Of a DNA stretch of 64,000 nucleotides, positions 54,186 through 63,951 are shown one piece after another. The stretch lies in assembly GCA_018364155.1 (NCBI GenBank), contig JAGZMM010000003.1, positions 62,001 to 126,000 of the forward strand, written 5' to 3'. The stretch is from Clostridiales bacterium (lineage in GTDB: Bacteria; Bacillota; Clostridia; Oscillospirales; Acutalibacteraceae). Each line of letters starts with the position of its first letter. Positions within the stretch are counted from its first letter, which is position 1. The notes beneath the pieces are model-generated. The model was not told where the DNA came from and ran no database searches. It worked only from the letters and a program-made list of their open reading frames with translations. A program made the position numbers and the translations under genes.

Positions 54186-54622
54186 AGTTATCCACCCGGG
54201 GCCGGTACGGCCTGCGCGCCATGATTGACCTGGCCATTCACGACCAAGGGGATTACGTGACCTTAGGAAGCATCGCCCAGCGGCAGAAGATTTCCTTAAA
54301 CTATCTCGAACACAGCTTTGCGGCTTTAAAAAATGCGGGGCTGATACGGGGAATGTCCGGCTCTCAGGGAGGCTACCGGCTGGCGGCCCCGCCTTCGGAT
54401 ATCACCATCCGGCAGGTGCTGGAGGTTCTGGAAGGGGATTTGTCCATCGTAGGCTCGCACGGGGGGCAGGAGGAATCCCCGTATGCCAGGCACGTGCGGA
54501 AAATGGTGTGGGACAAAATGGACGAAAAGATCGATGAGGTGCTGTCCGGTTTGACGCTGGCGGACATGGCCGTAGAGTTTTCCCGCCTACAGGAGCACGG
54601 GAAAACCATACACTCCCAGTAA
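54182..54622 (+). CDS. Second Rrf2-family regulator, cysteine-free (CymR-like)
   Basis: 146-residue Rrf2 protein, similar start MKLSTRGRYGLRAMIDLAIHDQGD and wing GMSGSQGGYRLAAPPSDITIRQVLEVLEG, but with no cysteine in the cluster-binding region. This matches the CymR type, which represses cysteine genes together with CysK in Bacillus and Staphylococcus. Translationally coupled to the preceding regulator by ATGA overlap. The pairing of a cysteine-containing and cysteine-free Rrf2 in tandem is notable. Confidence 0.88.
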   Translation: MKLSTRGRYGLRAMIDLAIHDQGDYVTLGSIAQRQKISLNYLEHSFAALKNAGLIRGMSGSQGGYRLAAPPSDITIRQVLEVLEGDLSIVGSHGGQEESPYARHVRKMVWDKMDEKIDEVLSGLTLADMAVEFSRLQEHGKTIHSQ

Positions 54623-54680
54623 ACAACCTCTTTCTTTCCCACAGGCGCTTCTTTTTCTTTTTTCCTGGCAGAAAAAAAGG

Positions 54681-54709
54681 TTGACAAATGGATTTTGAGC
54701 GCATATAAT
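54681..54709 (+). promoter_or_regulatory. Promoter of the trp operon
   Basis: TTGACA (54681-54686), exactly 17 bases, TATAAT (54704-54709): full consensus, followed by the T-box leader. Confidence 0.92.
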
Positions 54710-54715
54710 AGCAAC

Positions 54716-55041
54716 AAAATCTGATAGAAAAAATCCGTTGAGCAAAAGTAAGTACTCCGCAACACGGTGTTCAGAGAGCCGGCGGCTGGTGGAAAGCCGG
54801 TACATACGCTGCTTTGGAGGAATGGGTTTGTGAGGAGCAAGGGGAAACGGCCTCAAAAGAAAGGGTCGGAGTAGCTGATGCCGTGATCCGCACGTTACGC
54901 GGAGGGGGTATCCTGCATTTGACGCAATGTACCTTGCAAAATTGCCGCGTACCCTTGTAAAGAAGGAAAGCTTTCTAAGCTTTCGAATTTGGGTGGCACC
55001 ACGAGTCGATCGTCCCATGGTTTGGACGACCGGCTTTTTTT
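54716..55041 (+). promoter_or_regulatory. Trp T-box riboswitch with antiterminator and terminator
   Basis: A long leader with T-box layout: stem I with AGTA (about 54751) and a specifier loop GAATGGG, where UGG (54823-54825) decodes Trp; the T-box sequence GGGTGGCACCACG (54991-55003); and a terminator stem 55005-55034 followed by seven T (55035-55041). Uncharged tRNA-Trp should stabilise the antiterminator and allow trpE transcription. This is an RNA class well known in Firmicutes. Confidence 0.92.
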
Positions 55042-55118
55042 GTTGCCTTTCTCCGCTCTGTGCCCGCGCAAGGAGCGGAGACTTGGGAAATCTTAAGCGC
55101 GGAGAGAAGGAGCTTTTT

Positions 55119-56585
55119 ATGTATCCGACCAAACACGAAATTAGGGAACTTCTCATGGATTATGACTTAGCGCCGGTTTTTTACGAGGTTCTTTCCGATA
55201 CCTACACCCCGGTGCACCTCTTTAACGCCTTAAAAGCGGGCAACGAAACCTGCTTTATCTTAGAAAGCGTGGACAATTCCCAGCAGTGGGGCCGGTATTC
55301 CTTCATCGGCATCTGTCCCAAGCTGGAAGTGCGGATCGAACAGGGCGAGGGCGTCACAGTTCGAGACGGCAAGGCTTCGAGACAGCCGGTAAGCAATCCC
55401 ATTGGGTTTTTGCAAGGCATTCTCGAGCGCACCCATTCCCCCAGCGTTCCCAACCGGCCCAAATTCACCGGCGGGCTTGTGGGCTTCTTCGGTTACGATA
55501 CGGTGCGGTATCTGGAAAAGAAATTAACTAGTGTCCCCGAAGACGATCTGCATCTGCCCGACTGCCATCTGTTTTTGTTTGACGAGGTGGTGGCTTTCGA
55601 TCATTTGAGCAACAAAACGGTGATCATCCTCAACGTGTATAAGAACGGGGATTTGGACGCCCAGTACGCTGCCTGCGAAGCACGGGCAAAGGAGCTTGCC
55701 GAGCAGATTCGCACCTTTGTCCCCGCCCCTGCCCAGGAAAAGCCCTCCCGCCCCTGCCGCATCACCTCCAACTTGACGAAAGAGGAATTCCTCTCCAATG
55801 TAGAAAAGGCCAAGGAATACATCCGCGCGGGCGACATTTTCCAGGTAGTGCTCTCCCAGCGGTTCGAGGCGGAGAATCCCCCGGATCCCTTCGACGTCTA
55901 CCGGGTTCTGCGGGCAACGAATCCGTCCCCTTATCTCTATTACCTGCAATGCCCTTCCTATCAGATTGTGGGCGCGTCCCCGGAAATGCTGGTAAACGTC
56001 ACCAAAGGGGTGGTCACCACCCGTCCCATCGCCGGCACGAGCCCGAGAGGGGTCACTCCGGAGCTGGACGCCCAGAATGAGAACGCTCTCTTAAACGATC
56101 CGAAGGAAAAAGCAGAGCACACCATGCTCGTAGACTTAGGCCGCAACGACGTGGGCAAGGTCAGTAAATTCGGCACGGTGGAGGTCACCCGGCTGATGCA
56201 GGTAGAGCGGTTTTCCAAGGTGATGCACCTGGTCAGCGACGTCAAGGGCATTCTACAGGAGGGCAAAACCGCCGTGGACGCGCTCATGGCGGTGCTTCCT
56301 GCGGGAACCCTCTCGGGTGCGCCCAAGGTGCGGGCCATGGAGATCATCGACGAGCTGGAAAATAAGAAACGGTGCCTGTACGGCGGCACGGTGGGATACT
56401 TAGGGTTTGATGGGAACATCGATACCTGCATCGCTATCCGCACGGCGCTTTTTAAGGACAACAAGGCCTATATCCAGGCGGGAGGCGGCATTGTAGCCGA
56501 CTCGGTGCCGGAAAAAGAGTTCGAAGAATCGAGAAACAAGGCCCAGGCAGTTATCCATGCCATTGAGGAGGCGGCGAAGCTATGA
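55119..56585 (+). CDS. trpE: Anthranilate synthase component I
   Basis: 488-residue chorismate-utilising enzyme. N-terminal LESVDNSQQWGRYSFIG (regulatory Trp site region), GLVGFFGYDTVRYLE, then catalytic GDIFQVVLSQRF, SPEMLVNVTKGVVTTRPIAGTSPRG, DLGRNDVGKVS and GAPKVRAMEIIDELE. Catalyses chorismate plus glutamine-derived ammonia to anthranilate, with the TrpG domain of the next protein. ATG 55119 with AGAAGGAG; 77 bases after the T-box terminator. Overlaps trpGD by four bases. Confidence 0.97.
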   Translation: MYPTKHEIRELLMDYDLAPVFYEVLSDTYTPVHLFNALKAGNETCFILESVDNSQQWGRYSFIGICPKLEVRIEQGEGVTVRDGKASRQPVSNPIGFLQGILERTHSPSVPNRPKFTGGLVGFFGYDTVRYLEKKLTSVPEDDLHLPDCHLFLFDEVVAFDHLSNKTVIILNVYKNGDLDAQYAACEARAKELAEQIRTFVPAPAQEKPSRPCRITSNLTKEEFLSNVEKAKEYIRAGDIFQVVLSQRFEAENPPDPFDVYRVLRATNPSPYLYYLQCPSYQIVGASPEMLVNVTKGVVTTRPIAGTSPRGVTPELDAQNENALLNDPKEKAEHTMLVDLGRNDVGKVSKFGTVEVTRLMQVERFSKVMHLVSDVKGILQEGKTAVDALMAVLPAGTLSGAPKVRAMEIIDELENKKRCLYGGTVGYLGFDGNIDTCIAIRTALFKDNKAYIQAGGGIVADSVPEKEFEESRNKAQAVIHAIEEAAKL

Positions 56586-58243
56586 TCTTACTCATCGACA
56601 ATTACGATTCCTTTACCTATAATCTTTATCAGATTGTCGGCCAGCTTTACAGCGACGTAAAAGTGGTGCGAAACGACGAGATTACCTTGGACGACATCGA
56701 GAGGCTCAAACCCGAGGCTCTCCTTCTCTCCCCCGGCCCCGGCTATCCCAAAACAGCGGGCGTCACCATCGACGCGGTGAAGCGTTTTTCCGGGCGCATC
56801 CCGATTCTGGGCGTGTGCCTGGGGCACCAGGCCATCGGGGAAGCCTTCGGCGGCAAAACAGTCCCAGCGAAAACGCTGATGCATGGCAAGGCGAGCACGG
56901 TAAACCTGGACCCTCGCTGCCCGCTCTTTTCCGGCCTGCCCGAAAGCACCCCCGTCGCCCGGTACCATTCCCTGATTACCGACGAGCAGAGCCTTCCGTC
57001 CTGCCTAAAGGTCACCGCCACCGATGAGGACGGACAGATTATGGCGGTGATGCACAAAGAGCATCCCACCTTCGGCGTGCAGTTTCACCCTGAATCCATT
57101 TTGACTGGCTGCGGCAAGCAGCTTCTGGAAAACTTCTTAGGAAAGGTGGCCGGCCTTCCCGTCACCTCCTTCGGCACCCCCAGGGCGGAAATCCCCCCTG
57201 CCAAACGAAACGCCTTAAAGCCTTACATTTTTAAGGCCATCGACGGGGAAAACCTCAGCCAGGAGGAAGCCTTCGAGGCAATGGACTGCATCATGAGCGG
57301 CGGCGCTACCGACGCGCAGATCGCCTCCTTTCTGACCGCCCTTCGCATGAAAGGGGAAACCACCGATGAAATCACCGGGTTTGCCCGGGTCATGCGCAAA
57401 AATGCCGTGCAGGTGGGGCATTCCACCTCGGTTATCGACATTGTGGGCACCGGCGGGGACATGGCCAACACCTTTAACATCTCCACCACTGCTTCCTTTG
57501 TCATCGCCGGGGCCAACCTGAAGGTGGCAAAGCACGGCAACCGGAGTGTCTCCAGCAAAAGCGGCGCGGCGGACGTGCTGGAAGCCTTAGGGGTCAACAT
57601 CAATATGACTGCATCCCAGGCGGAGAAATGCATCAAAAAATGCGGCCTTTCCTTCCTCTTCGCCCCTTGTTTTCACAGCTCCATGCGCTTTGCCGCCGGG
57701 CCCCGGCGGGAAATAGGGGTGCGCAGCGTCTTTAACATTTTAGGCCCGCTGGCAAATCCGGCGTTTGCTCAGTATATCATCCTGGGCGTGTACGACGAAG
57801 GGCTGATGGAGACCATGGCCCGGGTTCTGATGAACTTAGGTATCAAGGGCGCTATGATCGTCCATGGCTGCGACGGGCTCGATGAGATCACTGTTTCCGA
57901 CAAAACCCGCATCTGCGAAATCCGCGACGGCAAGATCATTAAGTACGACTTGGATCCGCGGGACTACGGCATCGCCTTCGCGGACAAATCGACTATTGTA
58001 GGCGGCACAGCTGAAGACAATGCGAAGATTACCCTAGACGTGCTTTCCGGCAAGGAAGGCCCTCAGCGGGACATTGTGGTGCTAAACGCGGCCTGCGCCC
58101 TTTACATTGCCCGCCGGGCGGACAGCATTGAAGACGGGGTAGCCATGGCAAAGCGCTCCATCGACTCGGGCGCGGCCATGCAAAAGCTCGACGCGCTCAA
58201 AGAACTGACCGGTTCCTTCGCAAAGGAGGGCAAACGCGTATGA
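56582..58243 (+). CDS. trpGD: Fused anthranilate synthase component II / anthranilate phosphoribosyltransferase
   Basis: 553-residue bifunctional protein. Residues about 1-190 are a class I glutamine amidotransferase (IDNYDSFTYNL, SPGPGYP, GVCLGHQA with catalytic Cys, QFHPESILT with His/Glu). After a short linker, residues about 215-553 are TrpD: DIVGTGGDMANTFNISTTASFV (PRPP site), KHGNRSVSSKSGAADVLEALG, and VRSVFNILGPLANPA. It supplies ammonia to TrpE and then transfers phosphoribose to anthranilate. The fusion is known in enterobacteria and some Clostridia. Overlaps trpE and trpC by four bases. Confidence 0.96.
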   Translation: MILLIDNYDSFTYNLYQIVGQLYSDVKVVRNDEITLDDIERLKPEALLLSPGPGYPKTAGVTIDAVKRFSGRIPILGVCLGHQAIGEAFGGKTVPAKTLMHGKASTVNLDPRCPLFSGLPESTPVARYHSLITDEQSLPSCLKVTATDEDGQIMAVMHKEHPTFGVQFHPESILTGCGKQLLENFLGKVAGLPVTSFGTPRAEIPPAKRNALKPYIFKAIDGENLSQEEAFEAMDCIMSGGATDAQIASFLTALRMKGETTDEITGFARVMRKNAVQVGHSTSVIDIVGTGGDMANTFNISTTASFVIAGANLKVAKHGNRSVSSKSGAADVLEALGVNINMTASQAEKCIKKCGLSFLFAPCFHSSMRFAAGPRREIGVRSVFNILGPLANPAFAQYIILGVYDEGLMETMARVLMNLGIKGAMIVHGCDGLDEITVSDKTRICEIRDGKIIKYDLDPRDYGIAFADKSTIVGGTAEDNAKITLDVLSGKEGPQRDIVVLNAACALYIARRADSIEDGVAMAKRSIDSGAAMQKLDALKELTGSFAKEGKRV

Positions 58244-59019
58244 TTTTGGACGACATTGTAGCCGCCCGCAAGGAGCAGCTGGCGCGGGAACAGGCCAAGC
58301 GGCCTTTTCACGAAGTCCGGACAAAAGCCGAAGGGATGGCCGGCGCTACGAGGGACTTTGCGGGTGCACTGCGCGCAGACCGGCTGGCCGTCATCGCGGA
58401 GGTAAAAAAAGCCTCCCCCTCCAAGGGCCTCATACAGCCGGACTTTGACCCGGTCGCCACCGCCAAGGCCTACGAAGCGGCGGGAGCCGACGCCGTATCG
58501 GTTTTGACGGAGGAACGGTACTTTCAGGGAAGCAGCGCATATCTGTCCGCCATCCGCAAAGCCGTATCCCTCCCCTTGCTGCGAAAGGATTTCATTTTTG
58601 ATCCTTACCAAATTTACGAGGCCAGGGTGTTGGGAGCGGACGCGGTTTTGCTCATCGCCGCGCTGCTTTCCACCGAAGCCATCCGGGAATTTCTCGCCGT
58701 TGCCAAATCGGTGGGCCTTGCCTGCCTGACGGAAGTGCATAACGAGGAGGAACTAGAACGGGTTTTGTCCGCCGGGTGCCCCATCGTGGGGATCAACAAC
58801 CGAAATCTGAAAACCTTTGCGGTAGATTTGAACATCACCGCCCGGCTTTCCAAAAGCCTGCCGGCGGATACCATCCTTGTGGCAGAGAGCGGCATGCAAA
58901 AGAGTGCAGATCTGCACATGGTCCGAAAGCAGGGCGCTGACGCGGTTCTCATCGGGGAAACGCTCATGCGAAGCGCAGACATCAGGGCCGCCCTTTCTTC
59001 TCTGCGGGAGGGGCTATGA
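58240..59019 (+). CDS. trpC: Indole-3-glycerol phosphate synthase
   Basis: 259-residue TIM barrel. VIAEVKKASPSKGLIQPDFDPVATAKAYEAAGADAVSVLTEERYFQGS is the full signature, followed by PLLRKDFIFDPYQIYEARVLGADAVLLIAA, LTEVHNEEEL and GINNRNLKTFAVD. Converts CdRP to indole-3-glycerol phosphate. ATGA overlaps with both neighbours. Confidence 0.97.
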   Translation: MILDDIVAARKEQLAREQAKRPFHEVRTKAEGMAGATRDFAGALRADRLAVIAEVKKASPSKGLIQPDFDPVATAKAYEAAGADAVSVLTEERYFQGSSAYLSAIRKAVSLPLLRKDFIFDPYQIYEARVLGADAVLLIAALLSTEAIREFLAVAKSVGLACLTEVHNEEELERVLSAGCPIVGINNRNLKTFAVDLNITARLSKSLPADTILVAESGMQKSADLHMVRKQGADAVLIGETLMRSADIRAALSSLREGL

Positions 59020-59636
59020 AAGTAAAGCTCTGCGGCCTGAGCCGCATGGAAGACATCCGGTACGTAAACGAGTTTGGACCCGACTATGTGGGCTTCGTTT
59101 TTGCCAAAAGCCGCCGGCAGGTAACACCCTCTAAGGCGGCCGCTCTGCGAAAGGCTTTGGCCGCATCCATCCAGGCGGTGGGCGTTTTCGTCAACGAACC
59201 GCCCGAAACGGTAGCCCGGATTGCAAAGGATGTTTCTCTAAACGCGGTACAGCTGCACGGGGATGAGGATGCGGCGTACATCGCCCGCCTGCGCGCGCTT
59301 TTGCCGACGGGCACCAGCCTGTGGAAGGCGGTGCGGGTGCAAACGGAATCCGACCTGCAACGCGCCCAAAGCTATGGGGCGGACCTGGTTTTGTTCGACG
59401 CTTTTTCCAAGGACGCTTACGGCGGCACCGGGAAAACTGCGGACTGGAGCCTATTTGGGCATGTTTCCCCGCCCAGGCCCTTTTTCCTGGCGGGAGGCCT
59501 GCACGCAGGTAACCTCCGGGAAGCCGCCCGGCAAGTCCGTCCAGACGGGGTGGACCTGTCCGGCGGAATTGAGACAAACGGTATCAAGGACCGGGAAAAA
59601 ATCAAACAGATTCTATCAATCATAAGAGGGGTTTGA
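59016..59636 (+). CDS. trpF: Phosphoribosylanthranilate isomerase
   Basis: 206-residue TIM barrel. [14 protein letters not shown] with catalytic Cys, [48 protein letters not shown] and [32 protein letters not shown]. Amadori isomerisation of PRA. Separate here, not fused to trpC. Overlaps trpC by four bases. Confidence 0.96.
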   Translation: MKVKLCGLSRMEDIRYVNEFGPDYVGFVFAKSRRQVTPSKAAALRKALAASIQAVGVFVNEPPETVARIAKDVSLNAVQLHGDEDAAYIARLRALLPTGTSLWKAVRVQTESDLQRAQSYGADLVLFDAFSKDAYGGTGKTADWSLFGHVSPPRPFFLAGGLHAGNLREAARQVRPDGVDLSGGIETNGIKDREKIKQILSIIRGV

Positions 59637-59638
59637 CT

Positions 59639-60826
59639 ATGAATAAAATCGGAAGATTCGGCGAGTTCGGCGGGCAGTACGTCCCCGAAACCGTCATGGC
59701 CGCCGTGCAGGAGCTGCAGGCGGCATACGACCACTACCGGGAGGACCCGGCCTTTTTGGAGGAGCTGCACACGTATTACCGGGACTATGCGGGCCGCCCC
59801 TCCATGCTGTACTATGCCGAGAAAATGACCAAGGACCTGGGCGGCGCGGCTGTGTACATCAAGCGGGAGGATCTAAACCACACCGGCTCCCATAAGATCA
59901 ACAATGTGCTCGGGCAGGCGCTGCTGGCAAAGAAGATGGGCAAGCGCCGCCTGATCGCGGAAACAGGCGCCGGCCAGCACGGGGTGGCCACCGCCACCGC
60001 CGCGGCGCTCTTCGGCATGGAATGCGAGGTGTTCATGGGCGAGGAGGACATGGAGCGCCAGTCTCTCAACGTATACCGCATGGAGCTTCTGGGGGCGAAG
60101 GTCACCGGTGTGTCCAGCGGCACGCGCACCTTAAAGGATGCCATCAACGAAGCCATGCGGGACTGGGCCACAAATGTAGGGCACACCTATTACCTGATCG
60201 GCTCGGTGATGGGTCCTCACCCTTATCCCACCATGGTCCGGGACTTTCAGAAAATCATCGGCGAGGAGACCAAACGGGAAATGCTCGAGAAAACCGGGAA
60301 GCTGCCTGACTGTGTGGTGGCCTGCGTAGGCGGCGGCTCCAACGCCATGGGCATGTTTTACGACTTTATCAACGAGCCGTCGGTGCGGCTGGTGGGCGCG
60401 GAGGCGGCCGGCAAAGGGGTGGACACCGCCCTGCACGCCGCCACCATCACCAAGGGCTCCAAGGGAATTTTTCACGGAATGAAGTCCCTGTTTTTGCAAA
60501 ACGAAGAGGGGCAAATCGACCCGGTTTATTCCATTTCCGCCGGGCTCGACTATCCCGGCATCGGCCCGGAGCACGCCCATCTCTTTGAAACCGGCCGGGC
60601 GGACTATGTGGACATCACCGACGAGGAAGCGGTGAGCGCGTTCGAATACCTGTCGAAAACCGAGGGCATCATTCCGGCCATCGAGTCGGCCCACGCGGTG
60701 GCGGCGGCAAGAAAGCTCGCGCCGCGGATGGGCAAGGACCAGAGCATGGTCATCTGCCTGTCCGGCCGGGGGGATAAGGACGTTTATCAGGTAGCACGAT
60801 ACAGAGGGGTGACCATCCATGAATAG
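59639..60826 (+). CDS. trpB: Tryptophan synthase beta chain
   Basis: 395-residue PLP enzyme. [15 protein letters not shown] start, [28 protein letters not shown] (PLP Lys), [36 protein letters not shown] phosphate loop, [14 protein letters not shown]. TrpB1-type. ATG 59639 is chosen with GAGGGG 7 bases upstream. Forms the alpha2beta2 complex with TrpA and joins serine to indole. Confidence 0.97.
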   Translation: MNKIGRFGEFGGQYVPETVMAAVQELQAAYDHYREDPAFLEELHTYYRDYAGRPSMLYYAEKMTKDLGGAAVYIKREDLNHTGSHKINNVLGQALLAKKMGKRRLIAETGAGQHGVATATAAALFGMECEVFMGEEDMERQSLNVYRMELLGAKVTGVSSGTRTLKDAINEAMRDWATNVGHTYYLIGSVMGPHPYPTMVRDFQKIIGEETKREMLEKTGKLPDCVVACVGGGSNAMGMFYDFINEPSVRLVGAEAAGKGVDTALHAATITKGSKGIFHGMKSLFLQNEEGQIDPVYSISAGLDYPGIGPEHAHLFETGRADYVDITDEEAVSAFEYLSKTEGIIPAIESAHAVAAARKLAPRMGKDQSMVICLSGRGDKDVYQVARYRGVTIHE

Positions 60827-61616
60827 AATCGACCAAAAATTCGCAGAGCTCAAAAAGCAGGGGCGCAAGGCCCTCATCACCTTTATCACCGCCGGGGACC
60901 CGAACCTTTCGGTGACACAAGAAGCGGTTCTGGCGATGGACCGGGCGGGGGCAGACCTGATTGAACTGGGCGTTCCTTTCTCCGATCCGGTGGCGGAGGG
61001 CCCGGTCATCCAGGAGGCATCCCAGCGGGCGCTGGCGGCGGGTACAACGCTGGTAGCCATTTTCGACTTGGTCAAGCGTCTGCGCCAAACCACCCAGAAG
61101 CCACTCCTGCTCATGCTTTATTTAAACAGCATCTACCGGTTCGGCAAAGAGCGGTTTTTCTCTTTGTGCGAACAGTGCGGGGTGGACGGGGTTATTGTTC
61201 CCGATATGCCCTATGAGGAAAAGGACGAGATCGAAGGCGTGGCCGAAGCGCACGGGGTCTATTCCATCCGCCTGGTGGCCCCCACCTCCCACGAACGGGC
61301 GGCCAAAATTGCAAAAGGTGCCAAGGGCTTTCTTTACTGTGTGTCCTCCACCGGGGTCACCGGGATGCGTTCCGGCTTTTCTACCGACTTTGACGAGTTC
61401 TTCGGCCAAATTCGGCCCTACGCCACTATTCCCTGTGCCGTAGGCTTCGGTATTTCCGGGCCAGAACAGGCAAAAGAAATGCAGCGCTACTGCGACGGGG
61501 TGATCGTGGGCAGCGCCGTTGTGAAGGTGGCTGCCGAGCATGGGGAATGCTGTGCTGGCCCCGTGTATGACTTTGTTCGTTCCCTGCGGGAGGGAATGGA
61601 TGAAGCCACAAAATAA
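60819..61616 (+). CDS. trpA: Tryptophan synthase alpha chain
   Basis: 265-residue TIM barrel. [40 protein letters not shown] (catalytic Glu/Asp), [36 protein letters not shown]. Releases indole and G3P. Overlaps trpB by 8 bases; last gene, followed by terminator 61638-61674. Confidence 0.97.
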   Translation: MNRIDQKFAELKKQGRKALITFITAGDPNLSVTQEAVLAMDRAGADLIELGVPFSDPVAEGPVIQEASQRALAAGTTLVAIFDLVKRLRQTTQKPLLLMLYLNSIYRFGKERFFSLCEQCGVDGVIVPDMPYEEKDEIEGVAEAHGVYSIRLVAPTSHERAAKIAKGAKGFLYCVSSTGVTGMRSGFSTDFDEFFGQIRPYATIPCAVGFGISGPEQAKEMQRYCDGVIVGSAVVKVAAEHGECCAGPVYDFVRSLREGMDEATK

Positions 61617-61637
61617 AAAAACATCCCCTATTAACCA

Positions 61638-61682
61638 GGAAGAGGCCTGCGGACTGAGTCCGCAGGCCTCTTCCTTTATTCA
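61638..61682 (+). terminator. Terminator of the trp operon
   Basis: 17-bp perfect stem beginning GGAAGAGGCCTGCGGAC, 3-base TGA loop, then TTTATT. Confidence 0.9.
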
Positions 61683-61931
61683 ATGATAAAAAACTACCGG
61701 TAGAGGTCCTATATTGCAAAAAGGTCCATCCGCCGATTCCTGGCTGAGGAAACGCCACGGAAATAAACCCGATTCCCGTACGTTTGAAAGACGTCAGCCG
61801 CTCCTTTTCCCGTATCAAGTTAAAACCACCGGCATAACCGGTGGTTTTAACTACACATGTACAAATGCCTTTTTCTCCAGCGTAATAAGGAGCGATACCT
61901 CCTTCTCTCGCATTCGAAAAGGTGCCGTCCC
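61683..61931. other. Intergenic region between trpA and the VOC gene
   Basis: It contains one strong hairpin (61818-61852, 15-bp stem around CATAA, no T-run outside the stem) that may end the convergent VOC transcript. I see no gene or other motif. Confidence 0.5.
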
Positions 61932-62294
61932 TTACGCTTTTTCCGGTACGATTTCAATCCAGTAGCCGTCCGGGTCGGCAATGAAATAGATCCCCATAGA
62001 AGGGTTTTCGTAGCAGATCACACCCATTTGTTCGTGCAGGCTGTGCAGCTTTTCGTACTGGTCGGTGGTAAAAGCCAGGTGGTATTCCTTTTCGCCCAGG
62101 TCGTAAGGCTTCTCCCGGTCCTTAAGCCAGGTAAGCTCCAGGGAAAAGGGGCTTTTCCCGTCACCTAGGAATACAATGCGAAAGTCCTCCTCCACATGCT
62201 CGCGCACTGGATGCAGATCCAACGCATCCGCATAAAACCGCAAGGATTTCTCCAGGTCGAGTACATTGAAATTCACATGGTCAAACCGAATCAT
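61932..62294 (-). CDS. VOC-family protein, glyoxalase I-like
   Basis: 120-residue vicinal-oxygen-chelate protein. DHVNFNVLDLEKSLRFY (His6), FSLELTWLKD (Glu), EKEYHLAFTTD (His) and GYWIEIVPEKA (Glu) give the H/E/H/E metal set of lactoylglutathione lyases. It may detoxify methylglyoxal or act on another thiol adduct, since most Clostridia lack glutathione. RBS AAAGGAGAC. Confidence 0.88.
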   Translation of the reverse strand: MIRFDHVNFNVLDLEKSLRFYADALDLHPVREHVEEDFRIVFLGDGKSPFSLELTWLKDREKPYDLGEKEYHLAFTTDQYEKLHSLHEQMGVICYENPSMGIYFIADPDGYWIEIVPEKA

Positions 62295-62350
62295 AACGGT
62301 CTCCTTTCTGTTTTCTAAAAAGCGTATTTATTCCGTCTCTACACTGCCGG

Positions 62351-63019
62351 TCACCGGTTTGGTAGGACATAGAACAGGATGGAAAAGAAATGCAGAATAC
62401 TTCCCGCCAGCACGAACAGGTGCCACACCGCATGCATGTACCTGATCTTTTTTCCCAGCCCGTAGAGCACCGCGCCTACCGTGTAGCACACGCCGCCTAC
62501 AATCATCAGCGTAAGCCCCGGACCGGAAAACACCTCGATGAGCGGCACGAACGCCACTACCACCGACCAGCCCATGCACAAATAAAAGATCATGGAAATC
62601 ACCTTAAACCGGTGCATATCCACCGCGTTTAAGACGATGCCGCCGATGGCCGCTGCCCACACCACGCCAAAGAGCACCCAGCCCCACGCTCCTTCCCGCC
62701 GCAGCGTCACCAAAGTATATGGCGTATAGGTCCCGGCGATGAGCAGGAAAATGGAGCAATGGTCGATGATCTGAAAGACGCGCTTGGCCTTTTCGATGCG
62801 AAGGGCATGGTAGATGGTGGACATCACGTAAAGCAGAAGAAGCATAGCCCCATAGACGCTGCAGCTGACGATGCTCCATACGTCTCCGTAAAAGGCGGAC
62901 CACACGATCATAATAGGCAGGGCCGCCAGCGCCAAAAGCGCGCCGACTCCATGGGAAATGGCATTGAACAGCTCTTCCCCTTTGGTATAGGTGGGAAGAG
63001 GCTTGACGATCCGAGGCAT
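62351..63019 (-). CDS. Hemolysin III / PAQR-family membrane protein
   Basis: 222-residue seven-helix protein: GEELFNAISHGVGALLALAALPIMI (conserved SHG), YHALRIEKAKRVFQIIDHCSIFLLIAGTYTPY with conserved metal-linked His/Asp, MHAVWHLFVLAGSILHFFSILFYV at the C-terminus. PAQR relatives bind zinc; the bacterial role is uncertain, and hemolysis is not implied. Located 20 bases after the radical SAM gene on the same strand. Confidence 0.92.
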   Translation of the reverse strand: MPRIVKPLPTYTKGEELFNAISHGVGALLALAALPIMIVWSAFYGDVWSIVSCSVYGAMLLLLYVMSTIYHALRIEKAKRVFQIIDHCSIFLLIAGTYTPYTLVTLRREGAWGWVLFGVVWAAAIGGIVLNAVDMHRFKVISMIFYLCMGWSVVVAFVPLIEVFSGPGLTLMIVGGVCYTVGAVLYGLGKKIRYMHAVWHLFVLAGSILHFFSILFYVLPNR

Positions 63020-63039
63020 GGCTTGTCCCTTCTTTCGGT

Positions 63040-63951
63040 TTATTTTCGTTCCCGATCCTCTCCCGGCACGCCGGTCAGGTCAAAGGCGGGGATGAACTTA
63101 GCGGCGGCGGATGCCCGCTCCTGCACGAAGCCGTTTTCCAGCCCCAGGGCGAACAGCCGGTCGAGCACCTTGTCGTACTCACGCTTCGTCACCTTGCGGG
63201 AAAGCTCCGGGTACCGGTCCGCCCGCCCGCAGGGGGTATACTGGCACATAAGGCTCACGTAGGTTCCCTTGGGCAGCTCGGCCTTGATCCATTCGAGCAC
63301 CCGGATGGAATCCTTTGTGTGCCCTGGCAGCATAAGATGGCGCACGATCAGGCCCTTTTTCATCAGCCCGTCCTCTCCGAGCTGCACAGAACCCACCTGT
63401 TTCGCCATCTCCAAAATGGCCTTAGAGGCAACTGCAAAATAGTCGGGTGCGGCGGAATACCGGGCGGACGCATCCTGGTCCACGTATTTGAGATCGGGCA
63501 GGTAGATGTCCACCATGCCTTCCAACGTGCGCAAGGTCTCTGGCAGCTCATACCCGCCGCAGTTATAGACCACCGGCACGGCCGGCTTGTGCCGGGCGAG
63601 GACCTCGCGAATCACATGGGTAAAATGGGTGGGAGTGACCAGGTTGAGATTATGGACTCCTTGTCTGACTAAGCCTTCTAAACAGGCGGCAAACTCCTCT
63701 AGGGTGAGCGTCTTGCCAAAGCCGCCTGCGGAAATCTCCGTGTTCTGGCAAAAGCAGCACTGGAGCACGCAGCCGGAGAAAAAGACCGCGCCCGATCCTT
63801 TTGTCCCGCTTAAAACCGGTTCCTCCCAGAAATGAGGGGCCGCCCGGGCCACCACCGGCCCGGCGGGCATGCTGCAAAAGCCCTCGCCGGCCGTGGAGGT
63901 GCGCACAGCCCGACACTTTCTCGGGCACTGCTCACAGAAAAACGCTTCCAT
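63040..63951 (-). CDS. PflX-type radical SAM protein
   Basis: 303-residue radical SAM protein of the PflX/COG1313 type, related to pyruvate formate-lyase activating enzymes. N-terminal CEQCPRKC plus CSMPAGPVV give extra Cys ligands; SGCVLQCCFCQN is the C-x3-C-x2-C motif. Then VVYNCGGYE and YLPDLKYVD match this family. Function is unproven; glycyl-radical enzyme activation or an unrelated methylation/isomerisation is possible. Begins right at the stop of the previous gene (63952). Confidence 0.88.
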   Translation of the reverse strand: MEAFFCEQCPRKCRAVRTSTAGEGFCSMPAGPVVARAAPHFWEEPVLSGTKGSGAVFFSGCVLQCCFCQNTEISAGGFGKTLTLEEFAACLEGLVRQGVHNLNLVTPTHFTHVIREVLARHKPAVPVVYNCGGYELPETLRTLEGMVDIYLPDLKYVDQDASARYSAAPDYFAVASKAILEMAKQVGSVQLGEDGLMKKGLIVRHLMLPGHTKDSIRVLEWIKAELPKGTYVSLMCQYTPCGRADRYPELSRKVTKREYDKVLDRLFALGLENGFVQERASAAAKFIPAFDLTGVPGEDRERK

